From assembly GCA_028278555.1 (NCBI GenBank), contig JANQEA010000043.1, forward strand, positions 1-64,000: a DNA stretch of 64,000 bases, written 5' to 3'. The position numbers and the translations under genes were made by a program. The DNA is from Candidatus Bipolaricaulota bacterium (GTDB lineage Bacteria > Bipolaricaulota > Bipolaricaulia > UBA7950 > UBA9294). This document shows, piece after piece, positions 18,841 to 27,178 of this stretch; position 1 is the stretch's first letter, and every line of letters begins with the position of its first letter. The notes under the pieces are model-generated. The model was not told the origin of the DNA and did no database searches. It worked only from the letters and a program-made list of their open reading frames with translations.

Positions 18841-19437
18841 CTACTCGGGATCTTGGGGGTGAGCGTTCTCGCCGATCGACGCGTCGAACTCCTCGCGCGT
18901 CAGGCCGAAGAGGAGGTCATCGTAGAACCGACCGTCGAGGAAGTACTGTCGTCTTCGTCGGCCCTCCTCGACGAAGCCGAGCTTCCTGTGGAGCGCGATG
19001 GAGGCTTCGTTCCCCTCGGTGCACGCCGAATTGCACTTCTGGAACCGCCGCTCGTGGAAGCAGTAGCGGAGGAGGATTCGGACGGCATCCGCGGCGTAAC
19101 CCTTCTTCCGATGCGGCGGATGGATGTTGACCCCGAACCCGAAGGTCCCGTTCTTCAGGCTCGGGGAGTGGAGCGAAACGCCGCCGACGCACGTGCCGGC
19201 ATGGTCCTCGATCGCGAAGATGATGACGCCGTCGACGTCCTTGCAGTTCGCCCGTTTGCCGAGTTCGGCGCGAAGCGCCTCGACCGATGTCGGCAGCTCG
19301 ATTCCGAGCTGAAGAACACGGCGCCCTGGACTGTCGAGCAAGTTGGCGAATGCCGTCTTGGCGTCCGCTTCGGTTAGTCCGCGGAGTCGGACGCGCTCCC
19401 CAGCCCAGAAGTAGTTCGTGTAGTCCAAATCCGACAT
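18841..19437 (-). CDS. GNAT acetyltransferase (RimJ/RimL-like)
   Basis: 198 aa from the ATG at 19437. The start (MSDLDYTNYFWAGERVRLR) is typical for the Acetyltransf_3/RimJ-RimL branch. Motif A is HPPHRKKGYAADAVRILLRYCF, and CTEGNEASIALHRKLGFVEEG is motif B. Such proteins often acetylate protein N-termini or small amines. It lies 22 nt after the DinB gene, probably in one transcript. Confidence 0.85.
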   Translation of the reverse strand: MSDLDYTNYFWAGERVRLRGLTEADAKTAFANLLDSPGRRVLQLGIELPTSVEALRAELGKRANCKDVDGVIIFAIEDHAGTCVGGVSLHSPSLKNGTFGFGVNIHPPHRKKGYAADAVRILLRYCFHERRFQKCNSACTEGNEASIALHRKLGFVEEGRRRRQYFLDGRFYDDLLFGLTREEFDASIGENAHPQDPE

Positions 19438-19459
19438 GGTGTCTTCCTCTCGTGCGATC

Positions 19460-19951
19460 TTACCCGGTGAATGCCCAGCCGCTTCCCACGCCGGATGTCT
19501 GGCGGAGCCGCTCGGCGAGCTGGCCGGCGTGATGCTGGATGTGTCGAAGGTTGTACAGGTGTGCTTCGCCGCGGGAGAAGGGGAGCCAATGGAAGCCCGA
19601 TGGTCCATCGAACGGCGCTGCACGGACGAGCTCCGACACGTGGCCATCGATGTGATCGCAGTAGGCGAGAACATTCGCCTTCGTGTAGACGTCTTTGGCG
19701 GTCAGCTTGGTCCAGTCGCCGAGATCGGTCTTCCCGAAGCCCGGTCGGCCCGCGACGTCCCGCTCGAACGGTTCGAACGCCTCTTCGGACGGAGAGAGAT
19801 ACAGATGAGCGAAGTAGAGCGTGTGATATGCGAGGACCCAGGTCGGGTTGTGATCCGTCTCTCGCGTCCACAACGCGTCTGGACATGCCTCGATCGCCAA
19901 GCGAAGCATCTTCAGCGCGGCGCGGATCTGCGAAGCGACTTCGTCTCTCAT
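19460..19951 (-). CDS. DinB-superfamily protein
   Basis: 163 aa, a four-helix-bundle protein. The three metal-binding His of the DinB/YfiT fold appear as AYHTLYF (helix 2) and RHIQHHAGQ (last helix). Family members include Zn- or Ni-dependent thiol transferases and damage-inducible proteins. The substrate cannot be predicted. It sits 15 nt from the methyltransferase gene upstream and reads in the same direction. Confidence 0.8.
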   Translation of the reverse strand: MRDEVASQIRAALKMLRLAIEACPDALWTRETDHNPTWVLAYHTLYFAHLYLSPSEEAFEPFERDVAGRPGFGKTDLGDWTKLTAKDVYTKANVLAYCDHIDGHVSELVRAAPFDGPSGFHWLPFSRGEAHLYNLRHIQHHAGQLAERLRQTSGVGSGWAFTG

Positions 19952-19966
19952 GCGGACCTCCTTCGG

Positions 19967-20668
19967 TCAGTCTACCCGATCCGAAGCTGCCTCCGGCTTT
20001 CTGGCGACGAACGTCGAGCAGAGGGAACGCTCGAACGCGATCCGGACCGACGGGAAACCCGCCTCGCAGAGGAGCGCCAGCTCGGCCTCCCGCGAGAGTG
20101 GCAGGTCGATGTGGAGGGTATGACGGCCCGCGTATCCTTCTGCAACATGCTCCGCCAAGCGCCTGGCTGAATCCTCTTCGTTGTCGATGTAGTCGGCGTT
20201 GACGAAGATGCCGCTCGGGACGAGGGCGCGGCGGATCCGGCGGTAGAGGGCGCGCTTTACGTCTGGGGTCCAATGGTGGAGCGCCATGACCGAGACGGCC
20301 CCGTCGTAGATCGCCTCGCCGAAATCGACGTCGAAGAACGAGCCGCAGATCGTGCGGACCTGACGAACCCATGGTTGAGGCTTGCCGGCCAGCCGATCGA
20401 GCATTCGGTGCGAGACATCGATTCCTGTGACGCGCGCTTCGGGGAAGCGTGCGAAGAGCCGATCGAGTTCGAGGCCGGTGCCGATTCCGAGATCGAGGAT
20501 CCGCGGCACGCTCCACGCCGCGGGGAATGAATCGGCGACGCTTCGGTAGAATGCGTCGAAGTCCTCGACAGTCTCCGCCATGTGCTGTTCGTACTCGTCG
20601 GCACGCAGGTCGAAGAAGACGGCCATCTCCTCTGAGTCCCCGGGCAGTCCGATCCGCTTCGTTGCCAT
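19967..20668 (-). CDS. Class I SAM-dependent methyltransferase
   Basis: 233 aa from the ATG at 20668 (GAGGAGAACG upstream). Motif I is ILDLGIGTGLELDRL, motif II has VTGIDVSHRML, and the motif IV-like SVMALHHWT marks the catalytic-site strand. The order fits the small-molecule branch of type 11/25 methyltransferases. It leads the methyltransferase-DinB-GNAT run on the minus strand. The substrate is unknown. Confidence 0.85.
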   Translation of the reverse strand: MATKRIGLPGDSEEMAVFFDLRADEYEQHMAETVEDFDAFYRSVADSFPAAWSVPRILDLGIGTGLELDRLFARFPEARVTGIDVSHRMLDRLAGKPQPWVRQVRTICGSFFDVDFGEAIYDGAVSVMALHHWTPDVKRALYRRIRRALVPSGIFVNADYIDNEEDSARRLAEHVAEGYAGRHTLHIDLPLSREAELALLCEAGFPSVRIAFERSLCSTFVARKPEAASDRVD

Positions 20669-20799
20669 CGTTCTCCTCGCTAGTGCATGAGGATACCGGA
20701 TCATGATGATCTCGGGAGACACACCCGCTTCAACGCCCCTTCACGTTCTGTTCACCTGAGGGGCGTATCTTTCAACCATACGAGAGCTAGCCTTCTTGC

Positions 20800-20835
20800 C
20801 AGGGCCCGACGCGGGACAAGACGCATCGGGCCCTG
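20800..20835. other. GC-rich hairpin in a divergent intergenic region
   Basis: CAGGGCCCGA (20800-20809) pairs with TCGGGCCCTG (20826-20835), a perfect 10-bp stem with a 16-nt loop. On the plus strand it is followed by AGTCTTTGTT. No gene ends here, since the flanking genes diverge. It could be a leader attenuator for the downstream gene or an orphan terminator. Confidence 0.4.
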
Positions 20836-20859
20836 AGTCTTTGTTCGACTCGCCGATGG

Positions 20860-20874
20860 TGACAATCGTTGTCA
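20860..20874. promoter_or_regulatory. Perfect 15-bp palindrome, possible operator
   Basis: TGACAA-TCG-TTGTCA is a perfect inverted repeat 41 nt before the GTG at 20916, between divergent genes. Its size and place suit a dimeric repressor site. Confidence 0.4.
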
Positions 20875-20915
20875 TAAATCCCTTGTACGCTCTGTTTCGA
20901 AGGGAGGCGATCTGA

Positions 20916-21602
20916 GTGTCCCCACGAAGCCGACGACATGCGACGATCGAGATGGAGCGGATCCTGATTCCGGCTGGGGCCTATCTTGCTGGCCCGGACG
21001 ACGAGGCCCTGAAGATCCCGCGCTTCCTCGAAGCGCAATCTCTTAGCAGGCGCGAGCTTCCTTCGTTCTACATCGGGAAGACGCCGGTGACAAACGCGGA
21101 GTACGCGGACTTCGTCACGGCGACCGGACATGAACCGCCGGAGCACTGGAGCGGCCCGACGCCGCCCCAGGAACTGACTGATCACCCGGTCGTGCACGTG
21201 ACCTGGTTCGATGCGACAGCCTTCGCGGCTTGGGCTGGCGGACGGCTCCTCACCCTGGAGGAGTGGGAGAAGGCGGCACGTGGATCTGACGGCCGCCGTT
21301 TCCCGTGGGGCGAATGGGCCGAAGGGCGCTGCAATTCGGGGGTTGCCGGATTCGGCGGAACGTCAGCGGTCGCGCGGTTCTCGCCGGCCGGAAACAGTCC
21401 GTACGGATGCATCGACATGGCCGGGAACGTCCAAGAGTGGACGGGCAGCGAAAGCGGGAAATACAGGGTCCTCCGCGGAGGGGCTTTCAACCATCGCGCG
21501 GAGATCCTACAGACCTTCTACGCGGCGCGGCACGTCCCGACCTACCACTACGCGAACATCGGCTTCCGCGTGGGGTGGGATGCCAACCCACGCGCCGGCT
21601 GA
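20916..21602 (+). CDS. FGE/SUMF1-like (sulfatase-modifying factor) domain protein
   Basis: 228 aa from a GTG preceded by GGGAGGCGATCTGA; an ATG at 20952 is a second choice. The SUMF1 pattern is clear: IPAGAYLAG, FYIGKTPVTNAEYADFV, PVVHVTWFDATAFAAWAGGRLLTLEEWEKAARG, GNVQEWTGS and RGGAFN. True formylglycine-generating enzymes have two Cys in the RGGS segment. Here it reads RGGAFNHRAEILQ and carries none, so it is unlikely to be an oxidase of sulfatase Cys. It is probably a structural or binding member of the family. Confidence 0.82.
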   Translation: MSPRSRRHATIEMERILIPAGAYLAGPDDEALKIPRFLEAQSLSRRELPSFYIGKTPVTNAEYADFVTATGHEPPEHWSGPTPPQELTDHPVVHVTWFDATAFAAWAGGRLLTLEEWEKAARGSDGRRFPWGEWAEGRCNSGVAGFGGTSAVARFSPAGNSPYGCIDMAGNVQEWTGSESGKYRVLRGGAFNHRAEILQTFYAARHVPTYHYANIGFRVGWDANPRAG

Positions 21603-21609
21603 ATCCGGC

Positions 21610-22347
21610 TCAAGCGGGTCGCTGACGCCCGACGGCCAGGAGGAAGGGTTGCTGCCCGATCCCCTCGGACCGGATCCGCTCGATCAGCCGTTCGGCCTCG
21701 TCCGACAAGACGCCCGCGTTAGGCGTTCCCTTTGCCTGCGCGAGGATCCGGTCGATCGTCTCCGCCATCCGGTCGGCTGCTTCGGCATTCAGGTCGAAGG
21801 AATCGGACGCCCATTCTGCGGTACGGAAATCCGCGAGGCCGAGCGCGTCGAGCTGCGAAAGGAGTACGGAACGCCCCCACACCGGCTCATGGTATCGGCC
21901 GAGAGCTCGATCGACGGCGGCGGCCCACCGATGGAGATCGAGCGCGTTTCGTGCGCCGGGCGTGGTTGCATCGTCGTGCATCTCCATGACGATCCAGTCC
22001 GCGTGCGGCGCGAGCACGCGGCGCATCTCGGCGAGGACGGAAGGAAGATCTTCCATGTGGTGGAGCGAGTTGGAGATCGCGACCGCGTCGAAGCTGTCGT
22101 CCGGGTAGGGCATCCGCTCGGCGTCGGCGCATTCGAAGTGGATCCGCGGATCGTTGAACTGCGCGCGCGCCTGTTCAATCGCCTTCTCGCTCGTGTCGAT
22201 CCCGATGATTTCGTCGAACCCACCGAGGTGCTCCGCGAGGAGTCCGACGAACTGCCCGACGCCGGTGGCGACATCGAGGAGTCGGGCGGGCCGAATCGGG
22301 CGAAGCAATGCCTCAAACGCCTCGGGGATCTGCGGGGTCTCGGGCAT
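21610..22347 (-). CDS. Class I SAM-dependent methyltransferase (type 11)
   Basis: 245 aa. AAAGGAGTTGGC precedes the ATG. Motif I is LLDVATGVGQFVGLL, with an acidic IIGIDTSEKA next, the motif IV strand AVAISNSLHHM, and RRVLAPHADWIVMEM. It resembles methyltransferases for quinones, lipids or small metabolites. It converges on the FGE-like gene, only 7 nt away. Confidence 0.88.
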   Translation of the reverse strand: MPETPQIPEAFEALLRPIRPARLLDVATGVGQFVGLLAEHLGGFDEIIGIDTSEKAIEQARAQFNDPRIHFECADAERMPYPDDSFDAVAISNSLHHMEDLPSVLAEMRRVLAPHADWIVMEMHDDATTPGARNALDLHRWAAAVDRALGRYHEPVWGRSVLLSQLDALGLADFRTAEWASDSFDLNAEAADRMAETIDRILAQAKGTPNAGVLSDEAERLIERIRSEGIGQQPFLLAVGRQRPA

Positions 22348-22421
22348 GCCAACTCCTTTGGCGGATCGTACCCTGCGCAGGAGGCGGCGTCATCCAGCCG
22401 AGCGCCCAGCCCGATCCGTTC

Positions 22422-23753
22422 TCAACCGACCGTGACGTTGACGGAATCGAGCAGGATGTACGGTGCCGAGCCTCCGAAGCTGAGAAATCCTTCGGCCGTT
22501 GGCTCGACCTCACGGCTCAGCGCGCGGATTGTCTGGAAGTCCTCGTAGATGTTCCCCGCGATCATTGTCCGAGTGAGGTATCCGGCGACCTTCCCGTCGA
22601 GGATGTGAAACCCGTCTGTCTGAACCGAGAAACTCCCCTGTGCGAGGTTGCTCGAATGAAGCCCGCGGATGAACGTGACAAGCAGTCCGTCGTCGATGCC
22701 CGCGATCAGATCGGAGACCGCTTCATCGCCCGGCTCGATGACGGCGGCCATCAGGTTCGGCGCCGGCGGGTCGTCGATCTTCGCGCTCAGACGCGACCGG
22801 CGGATGCCGTTCCCGGTCGAACCGCTTTGCAGCCTCTCGGCGCTCCGCAGGTCGGTGAGGCAACCGGTAAGGACGCCGGCGTCTAAGATGGTTCGAGGTC
22901 GACACGCGATCCCCTCATCGTCGAACGAACGCGGCTGGAAGAGGCTCGCGTGGCCGGGATCCTCCAGGATCGTCAGTCGCTTGCTGAAGATGGGGGTCTC
23001 CATCTTCCCACACAGCGGGGACGTTTCGTCGGCGAATCCATGTCCGTTCAGCCCGGCGTTGAGAGGCGCGATCAGGAGGTTCGAGACCTGCGGAAATAGA
23101 AGGACGGGGAGCCTCCCGGCTCGCGGCCGAGACGGTTGTCCGCCGAGATTCCTCTGCTCTACAAGTTCGGCAATCCACCGATCCGAAGGCGACATTCTCG
23201 AACGACCGAGCAACAGCCCGTACGCACCGATGTCGGTTCCGCGATCGGCAAACGGGATGACCACACGGATCACCCAGCGTGTCGAGCGCTCCTCGACATC
23301 GACCCCTTCCGTTGTTGCGACGCGTACCGAGTGAACGCTGGATGCGCAGTAGAGGCTCGGATCGGCATCGGGGGCCAACCGGTGGATGCACCTGTGGATG
23401 TCGAGACAGGCCTCGACGAGTTCGCCGATATCCAGATCGGCGATCGCTGGGTCGAAGGCATCGACGCAGAGCGTCGGCTGCTCGGATGCGAAACGATAGC
23501 CGGCGGATCCTCCGAAGGCAGCGGACGACTTCGCATCCTCGAGCAGGCCGACCTGCTCGGGAGACTCCCCGAATGAGGCACCGATCCGGCTGCCGCTGAC
23601 AACACGGAGTGCCGTTGCCGACCGGTTTGACAGGCCGACGGACTCAAGTTGCCCGCCACTGAAGGTACAGGACATCGAGTCCTCACACCTCCAGAAGACC
23701 TCCGCTTGGGCGACGTCTTCTTGGCTCTGTGCACACTGGATGACGTTCAGCAT
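22422..23753 (-). CDS. TldD/PmbA-family partner protein (PmbA-like)
   Basis: 443 aa from the ATG at 23753, which overlaps the last codons of the tldD-like gene by 7 nt (ATGCTGA), so translation is coupled. It lacks HExxxH but keeps the family layout, as in PmbA/TldE. In known systems the TldD-PmbA heterodimer is a Zn protease that trims peptides such as microcin B17 or degrades antitoxins, with the active site in TldD. Here it probably forms the same pair. Confidence 0.85.
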   Translation of the reverse strand: MLNVIQCAQSQEDVAQAEVFWRCEDSMSCTFSGGQLESVGLSNRSATALRVVSGSRIGASFGESPEQVGLLEDAKSSAAFGGSAGYRFASEQPTLCVDAFDPAIADLDIGELVEACLDIHRCIHRLAPDADPSLYCASSVHSVRVATTEGVDVEERSTRWVIRVVIPFADRGTDIGAYGLLLGRSRMSPSDRWIAELVEQRNLGGQPSRPRAGRLPVLLFPQVSNLLIAPLNAGLNGHGFADETSPLCGKMETPIFSKRLTILEDPGHASLFQPRSFDDEGIACRPRTILDAGVLTGCLTDLRSAERLQSGSTGNGIRRSRLSAKIDDPPAPNLMAAVIEPGDEAVSDLIAGIDDGLLVTFIRGLHSSNLAQGSFSVQTDGFHILDGKVAGYLTRTMIAGNIYEDFQTIRALSREVEPTAEGFLSFGGSAPYILLDSVNVTVG

Positions 23754-25129
23754 TCGATCCCTCCGATGGTGGCTGTGTCGAGCTTGATGTGCGGTGCGCC
23801 TGCGCAGATGCGTGAGAACATCTGGATGCCGTCGGAGCTTCCTTTTCCGCAGTCGAAGTACTCGAGCATCTGCAGATCGTCTCCGACCATCGAGATCCCC
23901 TTGAGCGTCGTGAACAGATTCCCGCTCAGATTGGCGTCGGAGACCATCTCCTCCAGCCTTCCTTTGCGGATCCGACGCGCCCAACGCGCCCCGAACGTGA
24001 AGTCGATTCCTCCCTGTCCTCCAGCCCCGCCGGCGACGTAGTAGCCATCGTCGATCGATGCAATCATGTCGTCCAACGAACTCGATCCTTGCGCGATAAC
24101 AGTGTTGGACATACGGATCACAGGGGTATAGCCGGCGTCCGACGCGCGGCAGTTGCCGGTCACCGGCTTGTCGAAGACCGCCGCAGTCTCGCGTGAATGG
24201 AGCCGGCCGGCGATGTGGCCGTCGACGATCAGGGGCGTCTTCCGCGCCTCGATCCCTTCGTCATCGACCGGATACGTCCCTCCGCAGTTGGGAATCGTCG
24301 GGTCGTCGAACACGTTGAGGAGGGGGGAGGCGATCTCGGTGCCGAGGGCCAATCGATCCCGGAGTACCTCGTTGTCCAGCATCGAGTCGGCTTCCGATCG
24401 ATGGCCGAACGCCTCATGGATGAAGACGGCCGCTCCGATCGGGTCGAGCACGATGGGATACGTGCCGGCACGGGCTGGTTGCGAATCGAGGAGCTCATCC
24501 AAGTCGGCGAGTGACTCCTTGAGCCGCTCGTCGCGGTCGAGCATCCGGCCGAAGTCGCTCGAACCACCGACGGCGAAGAAGCCCCGCTGCATGGTGTCGC
24601 CACGGCGCCCGACGATCACACCGAGGATATGAGCGATCAGGTGGTCGTACTCGACCGCCGTTCCTTCGGAGTTGACGAACGACCGATGAGAGAAGGAGTC
24701 TTCGTAGATGAACTGGGTCGTCAGAACATCGCGAGCTGCGAGCGCGATCCGGTTGTAGTGTGAGAGCAACTCGTGCTTCTCGGAGAGACTGACACGTCGC
24801 GGGTCGTGCTCGGCCGACGCGATGAACGACCTTCGGAGAATCGGGGCCTCCGCGAGGCGGATCGGCTTCGATCGGTGCTCTGCCAGGATCCGCGCAGCTC
24901 GCGCCGCTTTCTCCGCCGTTGCCCGGGCGTCCTCGATCCGACTGAACGTGGCGGTCGCCTTCCCCCCGCCGACGTAGGCACGGACGTGGCCTCCGCGTGG
25001 ACGATACGTCGCGACCTGCGCGATGTCGTCCCCCTCGAACGCGATCTTCGTCTTCTCTTCCTCATCGAAGCGGATGTCGGTGTAGTCGACGTCGATCCCG
25101 CTTAAGGCGGCGAGTAGTTCCTGGTTCAT
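23747..25129 (-). CDS. tldD: TldD-like metallopeptidase subunit
   Basis: 460 aa from the ATG at 25129 (GGAGAGGTGAC upstream). The Zn motif HEAFGHRSEAD has two His plus Glu, as in TldD. The conserved stretches GNCRASDAGYTPVIRMSNT and CGKG...GAPHIKLD near the C-terminus are also present. TldD pairs with PmbA to cleave unfolded peptides; the next gene is that partner. A GntR/FadR-type regulator lies 31 nt upstream on the same strand and may be co-transcribed. Confidence 0.9.
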   Translation of the reverse strand: MNQELLAALSGIDVDYTDIRFDEEEKTKIAFEGDDIAQVATYRPRGGHVRAYVGGGKATATFSRIEDARATAEKAARAARILAEHRSKPIRLAEAPILRRSFIASAEHDPRRVSLSEKHELLSHYNRIALAARDVLTTQFIYEDSFSHRSFVNSEGTAVEYDHLIAHILGVIVGRRGDTMQRGFFAVGGSSDFGRMLDRDERLKESLADLDELLDSQPARAGTYPIVLDPIGAAVFIHEAFGHRSEADSMLDNEVLRDRLALGTEIASPLLNVFDDPTIPNCGGTYPVDDEGIEARKTPLIVDGHIAGRLHSRETAAVFDKPVTGNCRASDAGYTPVIRMSNTVIAQGSSSLDDMIASIDDGYYVAGGAGGQGGIDFTFGARWARRIRKGRLEEMVSDANLSGNLFTTLKGISMVGDDLQMLEYFDCGKGSSDGIQMFSRICAGAPHIKLDTATIGGIEC

Positions 25130-25160
25130 GTCACCTCTCCTGGCATTGGCCGGGCTCGAT

Positions 25161-25952
25161 TCAAGGGCGAAGCCCGATCCGTGGGACATCACCGATCGGT
25201 GTCTTCTTCATGGCCTCGGCGACCTCCGGCTGTGTAATGACCGATTGGTACTTCGCCGCCCACTCGGCGACCTTCTGGGGGTCTCTCGCTTCGAGGGCGC
25301 AAAGCATCGTTTCCAGGAAGCGAATGTCGAGCTCGAGGTCCTCCTCGGGCGTGAGCGACGTCCATTCTCGCCAACTGCGAAGCGCCACGATCAGCTCGGA
25401 GAAATGGGCGATGACCGGGTTGTGTGTCGCTTCGTAGATCGCCCGAAGCGGATCCACGAATGCGGCGGCCGTTGTGCTGTCTTCTGGCTTTCCGGTCTCG
25501 GCCGATACGGCGATCGCCTGCCGGCGCTCCTTAATGAAATGCTCGACCAGTCCTCGGATCTCGGTGAGCTCCTCTGCAGAGGCTCGCTTTGCGGCGAGCG
25601 CGATGGCAGCAGGGAGAAGGATCTGTTCGAGTTCCTCCACGTCCCATACGGACGCGCCTTCGCGGCGAAGGGCGAGAAAGAGCGCGTCGGCGAACGCCTC
25701 CCGTTGCGAATCTGTGACGAAGACCCCTTTCCCATGGCGGATCTCGACGAGGCCGCGAGCGGCGAGGAGGCGTGTCGCGTCGCGGACGACGCTCCGGCTG
25801 ACGCCGTACTGTGCCGCAAGGGCCGGCTCGGCCGGAAGCGCCTCGCCTGAAGCCGGAGAACCGGCGAGAATCCGCTCCATGATGTCGCGCGCCATCCGCT
25901 CCGCCAGCGTCTCACGCGCGATCGGCCTGATCGTCTCCTGTTGCGCTGTCAT
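25161..25952 (-). CDS. GntR-family (FadR type) transcriptional regulator
   Basis: 263 aa. AAAGGAGAAATCG precedes the ATG. The N-terminal winged helix (LPAEPALAAQYGVSRSVVRDATRLL, then a GKGVFV wing) is GntR-like. From about residue 100 an all-helical FCD ligand domain follows with the metal/ligand residues spread as in FadR-C (ATHNPVIAHF). Acidic ligands are typical for the branch. The palindrome at 25989-26011 in front of the gene is its likely operator. Confidence 0.9.
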   Translation of the reverse strand: MTAQQETIRPIARETLAERMARDIMERILAGSPASGEALPAEPALAAQYGVSRSVVRDATRLLAARGLVEIRHGKGVFVTDSQREAFADALFLALRREGASVWDVEELEQILLPAAIALAAKRASAEELTEIRGLVEHFIKERRQAIAVSAETGKPEDSTTAAAFVDPLRAIYEATHNPVIAHFSELIVALRSWREWTSLTPEEDLELDIRFLETMLCALEARDPQKVAEWAAKYQSVITQPEVAEAMKKTPIGDVPRIGLRP

Positions 25953-25988
25953 CGATTTCTCCTTTCGCGCATGTCCAACTGTCGCGAC

Positions 25989-26011
25989 ATCATGTCATAT
26001 GATGACCTGAT
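25989..26011. promoter_or_regulatory. Imperfect 23-bp palindrome, probable FadR-type operator
   Basis: ATCA-n-GTCAT-(centre)-ATGAC-n-TGAT: 18 of 23 positions match their mirror image. It lies 37 nt before the ATG of the GntR-family gene and 139 nt before the divergent metallo-hydrolase gene. I infer control of one or both genes. Confidence 0.5.
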
Positions 26012-26149
26012 GTTATCGCGATGTGCTGCATAGTCAAGCCGCCGCAGTTGAACTGCACTCCTGGTCGAGACGGAAAGCGACCGGTAGAATGCCAAGCACG
26101 ACTCACTCTGCGATCATCGAGTCGTCAACCGGGAATCAGAGGTGATCCA

Positions 26150-27136
26150 ATGTCCGCCACTGCGAAGTTCGGGACTGTACCGAGCGCGGAGATCACGATT
26201 CTGGTCGACAGCATCGCCGGGATGCTTGCGCGCTCGACCGAGACCGTGAAGCGGTTCAACGCCGGGCCATTGATTGCCGAACCCGGCTTCGCGGTGCTGA
26301 TCGATCTGCCCGGCGGACCGAAGCTCCTCTGGGACGCCGGAGCGAGCGGGTCGGCGGTCCTCGAGAACCTCCGTCGGATGGAGATCGATCCGACGTCGAT
26401 CGACGCGATCGCTCTCAGCCACGGGCACTGGGATCACGTTGCCGGTCTATCCGACATCCTCCGCACTGTCCGCCGACCGCAAGAGCTGAAGATGTTCCCG
26501 GCCGGCACGCCTGACGAGGAGCTGATCGACTACGCCCGACCGAAGACGATCCCTCTGATCGTTCACCCAGCAATCTTTCGCGAACGATGGAGCTGCCTGA
26601 AGGACGGGCGGCGGTACGGTCCGATGAGCCCGACGAACCGCACCGAGTGGGAGGCGCTCGGCGCCGAACTCATCGAGTCGGAGGCGCCGTATCGGATCGC
26701 CGCCGGATGCTGGTCGACCGGCTACGTCCCACGAGAGTCGTTCGAGACGGAAGGTCGGGTGCCTGACCGGATGCGCTACCGCGACGGCGATCGGTTCCTG
26801 CCGGACGACACCGACGACGATCAGTCGATCGTCCTCCACGTAGACGGGAAGGGCCTGGTTGTCGTCTCGGGCTGTGCGCACGCGGGGATCGTCAACACCG
26901 TGGAGTACGCACGGAAGATGTCCGGTGTCGATCGGGTCCACGCAATCCTCGGCGGCTTTCATCTCGGACGTTCGAGCGAAGGCGAGGTGGCGAAGACGGT
27001 CGACGCAATTGCGGCGATGGACCCGTCGATGATCGTCCCGACGCACTGCACCGGGTTCGATGCGATGCGCCGGTTCGCCGATCGACTCCCCGATGCGTTC
27101 GTCCTCGCGACCGTCGGGACGAAGTACATCCTCTAG
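26150..27136 (+). CDS. Metallo-beta-lactamase-fold protein (DHPS-like/MptA-type subfamily)
   Basis: 328 aa from the ATG at 26150 (AGAGGTGATCCA upstream). The signature loop is ALSHGHWDHVAG (HxHxDH), with later metal ligands in VVSGCAHAGIVN, GGFHLG and VPTHCTG. This order, with an SGCAHAG ligand, belongs to the subfamily annotated as 7,8-dihydropterin-6-yl-methyl aminobenzene phosphate synthase-like. That name comes from methanogens, so the function here is open. It is divergent from the GntR-type regulator. Confidence 0.85.
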   Translation: MSATAKFGTVPSAEITILVDSIAGMLARSTETVKRFNAGPLIAEPGFAVLIDLPGGPKLLWDAGASGSAVLENLRRMEIDPTSIDAIALSHGHWDHVAGLSDILRTVRRPQELKMFPAGTPDEELIDYARPKTIPLIVHPAIFRERWSCLKDGRRYGPMSPTNRTEWEALGAELIESEAPYRIAAGCWSTGYVPRESFETEGRVPDRMRYRDGDRFLPDDTDDDQSIVLHVDGKGLVVVSGCAHAGIVNTVEYARKMSGVDRVHAILGGFHLGRSSEGEVAKTVDAIAAMDPSMIVPTHCTGFDAMRRFADRLPDAFVLATVGTKYIL

Positions 27137-27178
27137 TCGGCGCTCGCTTCGGATAGACTGTCCCCGGAGGTGGGTGTG

